Both the position numbers and the translations under genes were made by a program. The notes beneath the pieces are model-generated. The model saw only the letters and a program-made list of their open reading frames with translations. It ran no database searches and had not been told where the DNA came from. A stretch of 64,000 nt of DNA. It comes from Bacteroidales bacterium. Its GTDB lineage: Bacteria; Bacteroidota; Bacteroidia; Bacteroidales; F082. The stretch is from assembly GCA_017394865.1 (NCBI GenBank), contig JAFPWT010000017.1, forward strand, positions 95,738 to 159,737. Reading direction: 5' to 3'. Of this stretch, positions 8,117 to 15,559 are shown one piece after another (positions within the stretch are counted from its first letter, which is position 1; each line of letters starts with the position of its first letter).

Positions 8117-8707
8117 ATGAAAAAATTAGCTTTAACCTTTGGAGCCATCGTATTGGGCTTCGTTCTTACTTCTTGCGGAGACAACAAGAAGGAAACCGTC
8201 ATGCAATTGTTCAACACCTTCTTCGACGAAGAGGTGACGTTCCTTAACCAAGTCACCAGTGCTGCTGATTTTCTCGAGTACGACCAAGCTTCTGACCAGA
8301 GGCTCGAGGAATTCTACGCCAAAATGAGCCAAGACTTCCCCATGGACGAAAACGGCGAGATCATCAACTTGGGCAAGGAGGACAACGAAGAAGTCAAAAA
8401 GGCATTAATGGCCCGCGAAGACGCTTACGTCAACCTGTACGACGCTAAGAGAACAGAGCTCTATGAGCCTTACATCGCCGACCTGGAGAACTTCTGGAAC
8501 GGTGAACTCGATGAATTCTTCGGCCAGTTCGAAAACGAAAAAGAACTCACGGACGAGAAGATCATGCCCATGTTCCAAAAATTCGAGGAGAAGTTCCATT
8601 TAGCCGACGAGTATGTGCCGCTCTCCAACGAAGAGCAGTTCGAACGCTACTTCAACATCGCCGATCAAGTGTATGGTGATGAAGAAGAAACCGAAGCTGA
8701 AGAGTAA
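8117..8707 (+). CDS. Lipoprotein of unknown function, acidic
   Basis: This is a 196-residue protein. The signal ends in the lipobox LTSC at about residues 17-20, so it should be lipid-anchored. The mature chain is strongly acidic and helical, rich in Glu, Asp, Phe and Tyr, with an EEETEAEE tail. No catalytic motif is visible and I do not recognise a family. It is monocistronic, with its own promoter at 8079-8086 and a strong terminator at 8731-8760. It faces the butyrate kinase operon tail to tail. Confidence 0.75.
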   Translation: MKKLALTFGAIVLGFVLTSCGDNKKETVMQLFNTFFDEEVTFLNQVTSAADFLEYDQASDQRLEEFYAKMSQDFPMDENGEIINLGKEDNEEVKKALMAREDAYVNLYDAKRTELYEPYIADLENFWNGELDEFFGQFENEKELTDEKIMPMFQKFEEKFHLADEYVPLSNEEQFERYFNIADQVYGDEEETEAEE

Positions 8708-8730
8708 GTTTTCTTGAAAAGAAGACCATA

Positions 8731-8760
8731 AAAAAACGGGGTTTTTCAACCCCGTTTTTT
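8731..8760. terminator. Bidirectional intrinsic terminator
   Basis: AAAAAACGGGGTT pairs with AACCCCGTTTTTT around a TTTC loop. A run of T follows on one strand and a run of A precedes it, so it works in both directions. It ends transcription of the lipoprotein on the plus strand and of buk on the minus strand, whose stop codon touches it. Confidence 0.9.
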
Positions 8761-9829
8761 ATTGGTAGACCTTAACGTCGGTCTCACCGTTTAGTACCAT
8801 CAAGCCGTTGAGCGCAAGGGCTTTCATCTCGTCTTCGCCGGGATAGACGTAGACGGGCGCGATCTTTTCGACGTGCGACTTGACCAGGGCACAGAAGCCT
8901 TTGTCGTAAGCCATACCGCCAGTGAGGAAGATGGCATCGACATCCATGCTCATCGCTGAGGCTGCCAGTCCACCGACTTCCTTAGCCACTTGGTAGGCCA
9001 TGGCTTTGTAAACCTTTTCCCACTCTTTGTTGCCAGCCTTCACGGCATTCTCCACCTCAAGGGCGTCGTTGGTGCCGAGGTAAGCGACAAAACCGCCTTT
9101 GCCTTTCAGCATCTGGCCGATTTCCTTCTTGGTGTATTTACCGCTGAAGCAGGCGTCGACAAGAAATCCTGCTGGCAGGGCACCAGCGCGTTCAGGAGTG
9201 AAAGGACCGTCGCCGTTGAGGGCGTTGTTGGTATCGACCACACGACCTTTCTTATGGGCGCTGACACTGATACCGCCGCCTAGATGGATGGCGATGATGT
9301 TCATGTCCTCGTACTTGCGGCCGAGATCCTTGGCCAACTGACGGGCGATGATCTTCTGGTTCAACGCATGGAAGATAGAGATGCGAGGGAACAACGGGTG
9401 ACCTGAATAGCGAGCCACTTCGTCCATCTCGTCGACCACCACAGGGTCGGCGATATAAGCCTTCACACCGATTTCCTTGGCGATGTCGTTGGCGATAAGG
9501 CCACCGAGATTGGAGGCATGTTCGCCATAGGCACCGGAGGTAAGGTCACGGATCATCGACTCGTTCACCTCATAGACGCCCGAGGTGAGCGGATGCATGA
9601 GGCCGCCTCGACCCACCAAGCAAGTCATCTCCTTGATGTCGATGCCAGCATCCTTCAACTCATTGAGGATAACCTCAGTACGGAAGGGCTTCTGGTCGGA
9701 GATACGGTCGTATTTGGCAATCTCCTCGGCAGAGTGTTTGATGTTCTTCTTGAATACTTGATTCTCATCCTCAAAGACAGCGATCTTGGTCGAGGTGGAA
9801 CCGGGGTTGATGGTTAAAATCTTAAACAT
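8759..9829 (-). CDS. buk: Butyrate kinase
   Basis: This 356-residue cytoplasmic enzyme of the acetate-kinase/ASKHA fold converts butyryl phosphate and ADP to butyrate and ATP. Seen features are the NPGSTSTKIAVFEDE phosphate-binding start (residues about 8-22), HLGGGISVSAHKKGRVVD near residue 182, and FLTGGMAYDKG near residue 305. The length is normal. It follows ptb by 12 bases in the same operon, the classic ptb-buk route of butyrate or branched-chain acid formation with substrate-level ATP gain. Related kinases can also use isobutyryl or isovaleryl phosphate, which fits an amino-acid fermenter. Confidence 0.93.
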   Translation of the reverse strand: MFKILTINPGSTSTKIAVFEDENQVFKKNIKHSAEEIAKYDRISDQKPFRTEVILNELKDAGIDIKEMTCLVGRGGLMHPLTSGVYEVNESMIRDLTSGAYGEHASNLGGLIANDIAKEIGVKAYIADPVVVDEMDEVARYSGHPLFPRISIFHALNQKIIARQLAKDLGRKYEDMNIIAIHLGGGISVSAHKKGRVVDTNNALNGDGPFTPERAGALPAGFLVDACFSGKYTKKEIGQMLKGKGGFVAYLGTNDALEVENAVKAGNKEWEKVYKAMAYQVAKEVGGLAASAMSMDVDAIFLTGGMAYDKGFCALVKSHVEKIAPVYVYPGEDEMKALALNGLMVLNGETDVKVYQ

Positions 9830-9841
9830 AAGCTTGAGGTT

Positions 9842-10747
9842 TTATTTGGCCATCATAGCAGCCAATGCTATTGAATACAACTTAGTCTTTGACGTATCGC
9901 CACGCGAGCTCAGCACGCAAGGCACTTTGGCGCCCATGAGCATGGCACCGACTTCGCTCTTATCGAACTTGGTGCAGCATTTGTAGAACACATTGGAGCT
10001 CTCGAGGTTGGGGAACACGAGGCAGTCGGCGTCGCCGGCCACAGGACTCTTCATGCCTTTGATGGCAGCGGTTTCAGCATCCGTAGCGAGGTCTAACGAG
10101 ATGGGGCCTTCCACCATGCAGCCTTTGATTTGGCCACGCTCAGCCATCTTGGAAATGACGGCAGCGTCAACGCAAGCGGGGATACCAGCGCTCATCTGCT
10201 CAGTGGCTGTGATCATAGCCACCTTGGGGCAACTCACGCCGAGGCTCTTGGCTACGTCGGTGACGTATTTGAGCAGGGTCTGCTTCTGTTTCAGGTCGGG
10301 CAGCGGGATGATGGCACAGTCGGAGGCCACCATGAGCTTATGGTAGTTGGGGTTCTCGATGACAGCGACGTGGGCCAGGGTGACGTTGGGCGGGCAGAGG
10401 CCGCGTTCCTTGTTGAGGATGGCGCGCATGTACTTGTCGGTAGGCAGCAGGCCCTTCATCAGGATGTCGGCCTCGCCAGCGTTGATAAGGTCGCAAGCCA
10501 TGGCGGCAGCCTTCACATCGACGGGCTCATGGATGATGGTGAAGCTGGCAGGATCGATGTTCTCAGCCTTGCACACCTCCTTGATGGTATATTCATCGCC
10601 GATAAGGGTGGCATCGATGAGACCTTCCTTGACAGCCGCGTTGACAGCACAGATGGTGTGGTCGTCGTTGGCATAGGCGGCCACCAGACGTTTCTTGGGT
10701 TTGCTGCGCAAAACCTCGAACATTTGTTCTAATTTACGAATTTCCAT
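9842..10747 (-). CDS. ptb: Phosphate butyryltransferase
   Basis: This 301-residue cytoplasmic enzyme of the phosphate acetyl/butyryl transferase family exchanges CoA for phosphate on butyryl-CoA. Visible blocks are VAAYANDDHTICAVNAA, ILMKGLLPTDKYMRAILNKE, VEGPISLDLATD and LVFPNLESSNVFYK, all characteristic of Ptb. Its own -7 element is at 10807-10814. Together with buk it forms a two-gene operon. The butyryl-CoA-forming steps (thiolase, crotonase, acyl-CoA dehydrogenase) are not in this window. Confidence 0.93.
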   Translation of the reverse strand: MEIRKLEQMFEVLRSKPKKRLVAAYANDDHTICAVNAAVKEGLIDATLIGDEYTIKEVCKAENIDPASFTIIHEPVDVKAAAMACDLINAGEADILMKGLLPTDKYMRAILNKERGLCPPNVTLAHVAVIENPNYHKLMVASDCAIIPLPDLKQKQTLLKYVTDVAKSLGVSCPKVAMITATEQMSAGIPACVDAAVISKMAERGQIKGCMVEGPISLDLATDAETAAIKGMKSPVAGDADCLVFPNLESSNVFYKCCTKFDKSEVGAMLMGAKVPCVLSSRGDTSKTKLYSIALAAMMAK

Positions 10748-10806
10748 TATATTATGATTTAGAATTATGAATTTAGACTTTAGAGCTTCTTTATTTGAGC
10801 AATTCG

Positions 10807-10814
10807 CAAAGATA
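10807..10814 (-). promoter_or_regulatory. -7 promoter element (TATCTTTG) of ptb-buk
   Basis: The minus strand reads TATCTTTG, 59 bases before the ATG of ptb and just downstream of the thpR stop at 10819. It allows ptb-buk to be transcribed separately from the thpR operon. Confidence 0.55.
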
Positions 10815-10818
10815 AGAA

Positions 10819-11394
10819 TTATTTTGATTCACCCAACGGAATTCTTTTCAGAGGTTTGTAAAAAGCGCCCGTGGGCTGAAGGAAACTCTGAAGATATACA
10901 ATCTCCTTGACATCGGTATGGAGGTAGGTCTTCTGCTCGATGCCCTGATAGACCTGCTGGAAGAAAGGTTTGTCGACGAGCGTCTTGATACGGCACACAG
11001 TGAGGTGAGGCACGAAGTTCTGCCTGTCGCGGAGGTAGCCGAGGCTGTCGAAGGCGTCGAGGACGTCTTCTTCCAGATCATAAAGCGCCTTGGGCTCATC
11101 CTTCATGCCGAGCCACAACACCCTAGGCGAGTGGTTGCTGCCGAAGATGCCCGTGCGATTGAAGTCCATGGTGAAAGGCTGATGCCTCTTGGCCACCTGC
11201 TGGCAGGCTTCGATAATCTTCGGGACGTCCTGGTCGGGGGTGTCGCCCACAAACTTCAGGGTAAGATGGATCTGGTTGGTTTTACACCAATTAATGTTTC
11301 TGCGTTCATGTTCCAGGTTGTTCTGGAGACGCTGCACCAGGGCCGGGTATTCGATCCCTACAGTGATGGGAATAGCTAGAAATGTCCGTTTCAT
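10819..11394 (-). CDS. thpR: RNA 2',3'-cyclic phosphodiesterase (2H superfamily)
   Basis: This is a 191-residue protein. I start it at the ATG at 11394 (MKRTFLAIPITVG); the frame stays open upstream only because it reads through the preceding gene in another phase. Two HxTx motifs, HLTLKFVGD at residue 43 and PHLTVCRIK near residue 134, mark the 2H phosphoesterase fold, and the spacing fits ThpR, which opens 2',3'-cyclic phosphate ends of RNA. The whole region between the upstream stop and this start is a 7-bp repeat array (11394-11428). It is probably translated from the zinc-ribbon transcript. Confidence 0.85.
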   Translation of the reverse strand: MKRTFLAIPITVGIEYPALVQRLQNNLEHERRNINWCKTNQIHLTLKFVGDTPDQDVPKIIEACQQVAKRHQPFTMDFNRTGIFGSNHSPRVLWLGMKDEPKALYDLEEDVLDAFDSLGYLRDRQNFVPHLTVCRIKTLVDKPFFQQVYQGIEQKTYLHTDVKEIVYLQSFLQPTGAFYKPLKRIPLGESK

Positions 11395-11428
11395 TTTCCG
11401 TTGTCCGTTGTCCGTTCTCCGTTCTCCG
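11394..11428 (-). repeat. Array of five 7-bp units (CGGAGAA type)
   Basis: On the minus strand five units read CGGAGAA, CGGAGAA, CGGACAA, CGGACAA, CGGAAAA, the last running into the start codon of thpR. The array fills the entire gap between the stop of the zinc-ribbon gene (11429) and thpR, so it is also the translation start region of thpR. It belongs to the same class as the arrays inside genes elsewhere in the window. Confidence 0.85.
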
Positions 11429-12220
11429 TTACCAATCCGAGTCCCAGTCGGTTGATCCGCTATCCCACGAATCCGAGCCTCCATAGTCGTAATCCGAGTC
11501 GTAGTCATCGTCGTCGTCATAACTTCCTGAATCGTACCACGAAGACGACTCGAAGTCCGACCCTTCGTGGGTGTAGATGCGGTATTGGTCGGCATTGTCC
11601 TCATCGATGTCGATATCTGACGAAGACTTATACCAGTCGTCGGTCGCCTTGTCGTAATAATACCACGAAGAGCCTTGGTGATAATACTGTGTTCCCTGAT
11701 AGTTATAATAGCCGTTCGGAGGTGTTTTGTCGAAGATGGCAAAGATTGCGCCGATGATGAAGACCACGATGATGGCTATCATGCAGCCACAGCCTTTTTT
11801 CTTTTTCTTCTTCTGGGTTGGCGTGGCGGGGGTCGATGGACCTCCGGGCTGACGGCCTTTCTGGTCGACGATCTCGGCTCTCAGTCTTTGGTATAGCTCG
11901 TTGACGGCATAAGCCTCATCGGCGCCTTGGTAACGGATGGCGCGCTCGCCGTTAGCCTTGTTTTTGTAAACCACAAAGTCGCCGACGCCGTTCTTATAGA
12001 TACCAAAGGCCTTGGGGTCACGGATATCCTTGCCGATAAAGAAACGGGTGATCTCCGGAGCCGGCAGATGGTGTGCCACATACCATTCCTTCAACTCCTC
12101 GATCGTTTTAGGTTGTTCGTTGGCCGTACGGTTGGCTCCTGAGAGCGGTGCGCCGCAGTTGGGACAGCGTTCTTCCGTCTCGTCGATCATCGCACCGCAG
12201 TAGTTACATTTGATTTTCAT
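11429..12220 (-). CDS. Zinc-ribbon membrane protein with acidic tail
   Basis: This 263-residue protein has an N-terminal zinc ribbon with Cys5, Cys8, Cys19 and Cys22 (KCNYCGAM, RCPNCGAP). A helical and beta region at about 35-115 follows (TIEELKEWYVAHHLPAPEI), then a Lys-rich stretch, GCGCMI and one membrane segment near residues 147-163. The C-terminal 95 residues are a low-complexity Tyr, Ser, Asp and Trp tail with many DYDSD and YYHQG repeats. The membrane segment puts ribbon and tail on opposite sides. Function is unknown; the ribbon may bind nucleic acid or protein. It is first in an operon with thpR. Confidence 0.75.
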   Translation of the reverse strand: MKIKCNYCGAMIDETEERCPNCGAPLSGANRTANEQPKTIEELKEWYVAHHLPAPEITRFFIGKDIRDPKAFGIYKNGVGDFVVYKNKANGERAIRYQGADEAYAVNELYQRLRAEIVDQKGRQPGGPSTPATPTQKKKKKKGCGCMIAIIVVFIIGAIFAIFDKTPPNGYYNYQGTQYYHQGSSWYYYDKATDDWYKSSSDIDIDEDNADQYRIYTHEGSDFESSSWYDSGSYDDDDDYDSDYDYGGSDSWDSGSTDWDSDW

Positions 12221-12244
12221 TTGCTGAAATTTTCAGCAAAGATA
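12220..12244 (-). promoter_or_regulatory. Promoter with overlapping 21-bp palindrome
   Basis: TATCTTTG on the minus strand (12237-12244) is the -7 element, 16 bases before the ATG at 12220. A palindrome with 10-bp perfect arms around one central base (12220-12240, TTTGCTGAAA on the plus strand and its complement) covers the end of the -7 element, the transcription start and the start codon. It could be an operator or a leader hairpin. Confidence 0.5.
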
Positions 12245-12260
12245 CGGCAATTGGGGCATT

Positions 12261-12290
12261 TCACAACAACGAAATTCACGAAGTTATAAA
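12261..12290. repeat. Decayed pair of 15-bp palindromic units
   Basis: Two units beginning TCACAACAAC and TCACGAAGTT lie 15 bases apart. They look like worn copies of the clean 15-bp palindromic units at 18943-18985. Confidence 0.35.
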
Positions 12291-12353
12291 AACAAATATA
12301 AATTAATTCTAAAATTTCAACGATTTTGTTATCGATATTTTTCAAAAACGTTT

Positions 12354-12361
12354 TATCTTTG
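12354..12361 (+). promoter_or_regulatory. -7 promoter element (TATCTTTG)
   Basis: An exact TAnnTTTG match 25 bases before the ATG at 12387 of the second DUF5618 gene, in the same arrangement as copy 1. Confidence 0.6.
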
Positions 12362-12386
12362 CAACGTAAAAAGGAAAAGAGCTTTT

Positions 12387-12782
12387 ATGAAAAAGAAAAA
12401 TTTAATAGAAGAGTCGCGACGTTATGTTGACAATGCTCGAAAAGCGTTGGCTGAAAACGGGGATTATAACCAGGAACTGAAGCTTTATGAGGACGATAAA
12501 TATGTTCGTGCCGCAGGCCATTATCTATGGCATGCTGTGTTGATGGCCTTGGACGCGGTGTTCCACGTCAGGGCAGACCGTCGCACCCGTGTTGACGTTG
12601 ACGATTATCGGGAGGCTGTGAGAAAGCGGGACAAAAAACTGTTGGCGTTGGTAAACAGCAGCTATAATGTAATGCATCTCTCGATGGATTACGACGGAAC
12701 CCCCAGCAAACCGGTTTGTGATGACGGTTTCCGTCTCGCCAACGAAATCATCGATCGTTGTGCCAAGATGTTGGCATCATAA
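12387..12782 (+). CDS. DUF5618 family protein, copy 2
   Basis: This 131-residue helical protein is collinear with copy 1 at 4849-5241: KYVRAAGHYLWHAVLMALD, DRRTRVDVDDYREAVRKRD and LSMDYDG align without gaps. The start MKKKNLIEESRRYVDNARK corresponds to that of copy 1. Differences are mostly conservative (for example MGYDG to MDYDG, RKLLDLLN to KKLLALVN). It stands alone and converges with the T9SS gene at 12803. Function unknown. Two copies in 8 kb with the same promoter type suggest a duplication that has been kept. Confidence 0.8.
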   Translation: MKKKNLIEESRRYVDNARKALAENGDYNQELKLYEDDKYVRAAGHYLWHAVLMALDAVFHVRADRRTRVDVDDYREAVRKRDKKLLALVNSSYNVMHLSMDYDGTPSKPVCDDGFRLANEIIDRCAKMLAS

Positions 12783-12802
12783 GGACGTCAAACAACATTT
12801 TC

Positions 12803-15547
12803 TCACCGTTTGGTGAATTTCAGGGTTTGGTGGCCTAAGGTGATGAAATACATTCCTGATGGCAAGGACGAAACGTCTATCGTCGTCTGTAGAGACGCGC
12901 CATGGCACGTCTCTACCTGGCCGGACAACAGGATTTGACCCATCAGGTTGGTGATGCGATATTCCGTTTGCCCTGTAGGGCTGCCACAGTGTGACAGCCC
13001 CACATTATGTGGCATCCCTGCGATGTGTAATATTCCATCAGTGGGATTGGGATAAACGACCAAACCCTCTGTTCCATTTTCATCCACCGCATATAAGCTA
13101 ACGGCGTCGCAATCTTTATTACCGTCATGATAGAGCAACGCGTCTTGAACCAAATAGCAACGCAGACCATCCACCTTATAATTTTGAGCTCCACGCATCA
13201 GCTTCTCCGGGAAGAAACTGGTCGTATGGCCAATGCCAACGACAATGTATCCGCTGAAAACATCGCCTACATCACTGATATGAAGTATTTTGTAGGTTTC
13301 GCCATCGTGTTCATAAGCCTCCACACCGTCAACATGAACCAGGATACTTTCGGTGCCAACTTTAATTTCCCATTCGTCGCCCTCCTTGGCTGCATAATCG
13401 TAAAGCATGGTGAACTCATGAAGCTCCTTGTTCCACCAATACACTCTGTTGTCTTCCTCCTTGATGTATTCGTGGGTTACTTGGGTTTGTCCTTCCTTGT
13501 CGTAAATCTGGTTGGTGCGCACGATCACCTTTGCCCTGTCATTGTTAATTGTTGTATCGCTGGCGTATTCCAAATGCTGGTAGGTGATATCACCGTTTTC
13601 CATCTTGATTTGGTAATACCACTCCGATAAAAACGGGAAAAAGACTTCTTCCATCTCATAATACATGTTAAACACAAATTGACCGATGTTGCTGCCTCCA
13701 TAAGTTTGACGCAACACTCTTTGCCATTCGTACAATCTCGAGTCGTTGAACAAGGATTGATTTGAATAATAGTCCCATCCCCATTCATCACCGTTTATCT
13801 TTCGGAACGAAACCGTCAGTGTTTGCAAATCATCATTGAAGTCATAGATCACTCGCTTGGTGACATTCCATGTGGCGTTTTCCATCGACCACGAGCCCGT
13901 CTGGTATTCCACGACACGGTTCTTCATATCATAAACATAATGCGCCATCCCGGAATTGGCCCAAATGCCATCGTTGTAGGTTTGTGTGATAATGCTGTCT
14001 GTCTTATTGTGAGCAGTATAAGTGTATGTTTTAAGGGTTCTTGTTGTGATTTCCCCCGCATTGTTGTAAGTATCTGTTTGAGAAGTCAAGATTTGTTGCC
14101 GCTCATTATAATGGTTGATGGTTATCGAGGAAAGAGACATGCTGTCCGAATGCCCCTGATAATACTGGTCAATTCGGGTTTTGTATCCATTTTCATAAGA
14201 ATAAAGATGGCGGGAAAGGGTATCATAAACGTCTTCGTATTCACTACTATAATCCACTTGGGTTAAGTGATGGTCTTCGTAATAATAATCCCAATAGTCA
14301 TGAGGGTCATCAAAAGCATTACACCAGCCGTAATGTTCTTCATGTTTCTTCTGATCGTCCTCATATGTAAACGAGTAGGTATCATACCATGGACCTGGAC
14401 CTTTGTCCTTAGGTCCTTCCGCCGTTACCGTGCAAATGTAACTAGGTTTATCGGGGTATTGATAAAAAGAGAAGCTGGTTGTGCTAAGACCGCCAGGGAA
14501 AGAATACTGGGTTAGCTGTCCATTTTCTGTATTGTAAATAAAGTCCGTAACGATTTCGTCTACCACTTGTCCTGAGCTATTCATCTTCCGACCAACGACG
14601 TGAACCGGGTATCCGATGGTGTCATATACCGTGACGGATTGGTCAAAACAAGCGATAAGTGTGACATCACGATCCAATATGAAAGTATATTCAGCGTTGT
14701 CGGATACAACCGTTCCGTTTCTTTTCCAACAGCCAAAGACATGACCCGGACTGGGGGTAGCACGAACTGTGGCCGTAGCATCATCGCAACCCTCAGGAAC
14801 CGAAACCACTTCGGCGGTTCCAAACACGGGATTGTTAACCTCCACTGTCAACGATGGGGCGCCTAAAAAGACGCCGTCCATTTGAGTGAAGCGGCTCCAA
14901 TCCATGCTCATATGAAACTGGTCGAAAGCCAGACAATTGACATAAACAGGGATATCAGCGGGCACACTGTTAAAGATGGTTTCCTCAAAGAAATAATCAT
15001 GGTCGATGTAAGGTAGTGTCGGCGTGTTGCATTGGATAGTTTGCAGACTTGTGCAACTGGCGAAAGCACCTCCTTGGATCGTGTCCACAGCGGAACCTAT
15101 GGTAAGCGATGTAATCTTACATTTCTTGAAAGCATATCCTCCTATGAAAGTACAGTTGTCGGGAATGACCAAGTCGCCTGATAATCCTCTACATTGAAAA
15201 AAAGCTTCTCCATATATTCTACGGATATTGGCGGGCAACACCACGGAGGCTATCTCCTGACAGTCTCGAAAAGCGTCTAACCCTATGGAAACCACAGTGT
15301 ACACAATGCCATTGTTTTCAACCATTTCAGGGATAACAAGATCTCCCACTGGCTCAGCATAGCCATCCCACGATGGCAAACTCCATGAGACACCCGGAGC
15401 TATTACTTCCACTTCATGATGATCTCCCGAGATGATTTTATAATATAAGGTCTGACCCGATTCACATACGGCAGAGAAGTCAAAAGCGTCAGAAAAACCC
15501 TTGACGGCGAACACTGAAAACAGCAGAATAAATACAGCCTTTTTCAT
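12803..15547 (-). CDS. T9SS-exported surface protein with BspA-type leucine-rich repeats
   Basis: This 914-residue protein runs: signal peptide (1-18); short beta region; four to five BspA/LRR_5-type repeats (about 70-215, GLDAFRDCQEIASVVLPANI); an InlB-like beta repeat (about 228-300, PGHVFGCWKRNGT); a long Tyr/Asp-rich YD-like region (about 305-640); a region of about 175 residues shared with two other genes here (starts EWYYQIK, contains VYWWNKELHEF); and a T9SS sorting domain (VVYPNPTDGILHI, EYRITNLMGQILLSG, LPSGMYFITLG). It follows a TPR-HTH regulator by 12 bases. Palindromic elements interrupt the sorting-domain coding region at 12889-12916 and 12978-13012. Likely outer surface or adhesive role. 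Confidence 0.85.
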   Translation of the reverse strand: MKKAVFILLFSVFAVKGFSDAFDFSAVCESGQTLYYKIISGDHHEVEVIAPGVSWSLPSWDGYAEPVGDLVIPEMVENNGIVYTVVSIGLDAFRDCQEIASVVLPANIRRIYGEAFFQCRGLSGDLVIPDNCTFIGGYAFKKCKITSLTIGSAVDTIQGGAFASCTSLQTIQCNTPTLPYIDHDYFFEETIFNSVPADIPVYVNCLAFDQFHMSMDWSRFTQMDGVFLGAPSLTVEVNNPVFGTAEVVSVPEGCDDATATVRATPSPGHVFGCWKRNGTVVSDNAEYTFILDRDVTLIACFDQSVTVYDTIGYPVHVVGRKMNSSGQVVDEIVTDFIYNTENGQLTQYSFPGGLSTTSFSFYQYPDKPSYICTVTAEGPKDKGPGPWYDTYSFTYEDDQKKHEEHYGWCNAFDDPHDYWDYYYEDHHLTQVDYSSEYEDVYDTLSRHLYSYENGYKTRIDQYYQGHSDSMSLSSITINHYNERQQILTSQTDTYNNAGEITTRTLKTYTYTAHNKTDSIITQTYNDGIWANSGMAHYVYDMKNRVVEYQTGSWSMENATWNVTKRVIYDFNDDLQTLTVSFRKINGDEWGWDYYSNQSLFNDSRLYEWQRVLRQTYGGSNIGQFVFNMYYEMEEVFFPFLSEWYYQIKMENGDITYQHLEYASDTTINNDRAKVIVRTNQIYDKEGQTQVTHEYIKEEDNRVYWWNKELHEFTMLYDYAAKEGDEWEIKVGTESILVHVDGVEAYEHDGETYKILHISDVGDVFSGYIVVGIGHTTSFFPEKLMRGAQNYKVDGLRCYLVQDALLYHDGNKDCDAVSLYAVDENGTEGLVVYPNPTDGILHIAGMPHNVGLSHCGSPTGQTEYRITNLMGQILLSGQVETCHGASLQTTIDVSSLPSGMYFITLGHQTLKFTKR
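12889..12916. repeat. 28-bp palindromic element, copy 1
   Basis: GTAGAGACG at 12889-12897 and CGTCTCTAC at 12908-12916 flank GCCATGGC; only one base pair of the 14 fails. It lies in frame in the sorting-domain part of the LRR gene, between the strand ending LLSGQ and TTIDVSSLPSG, and encodes VETCHGASL. Related copies are at 17049-17076 and 19146-19173. Confidence 0.8.
12978..13012. repeat. Two abutting palindromes inside the sorting domain
   Basis: GGGCTG...CAGCCC (12978-13000, 23 bp, near-perfect) is followed directly by CCACAT...ATGTGG (13000-13012, 13 bp, perfect except for its central base). They encode an extra stretch, GMPHNVGLSHCGSPTGQ, that the two sister sorting domains lack, so they look like an in-frame insertion. 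Confidence 0.65.
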
Positions 15548-15559
15548 ATACTAAGTTGT

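Noticed and set aside
10819-11742. Longer thpR frame starting at 11742
   Set aside because: The extra 116 codons are Thr/Arg-rich and are the zinc-ribbon gene read in another phase.
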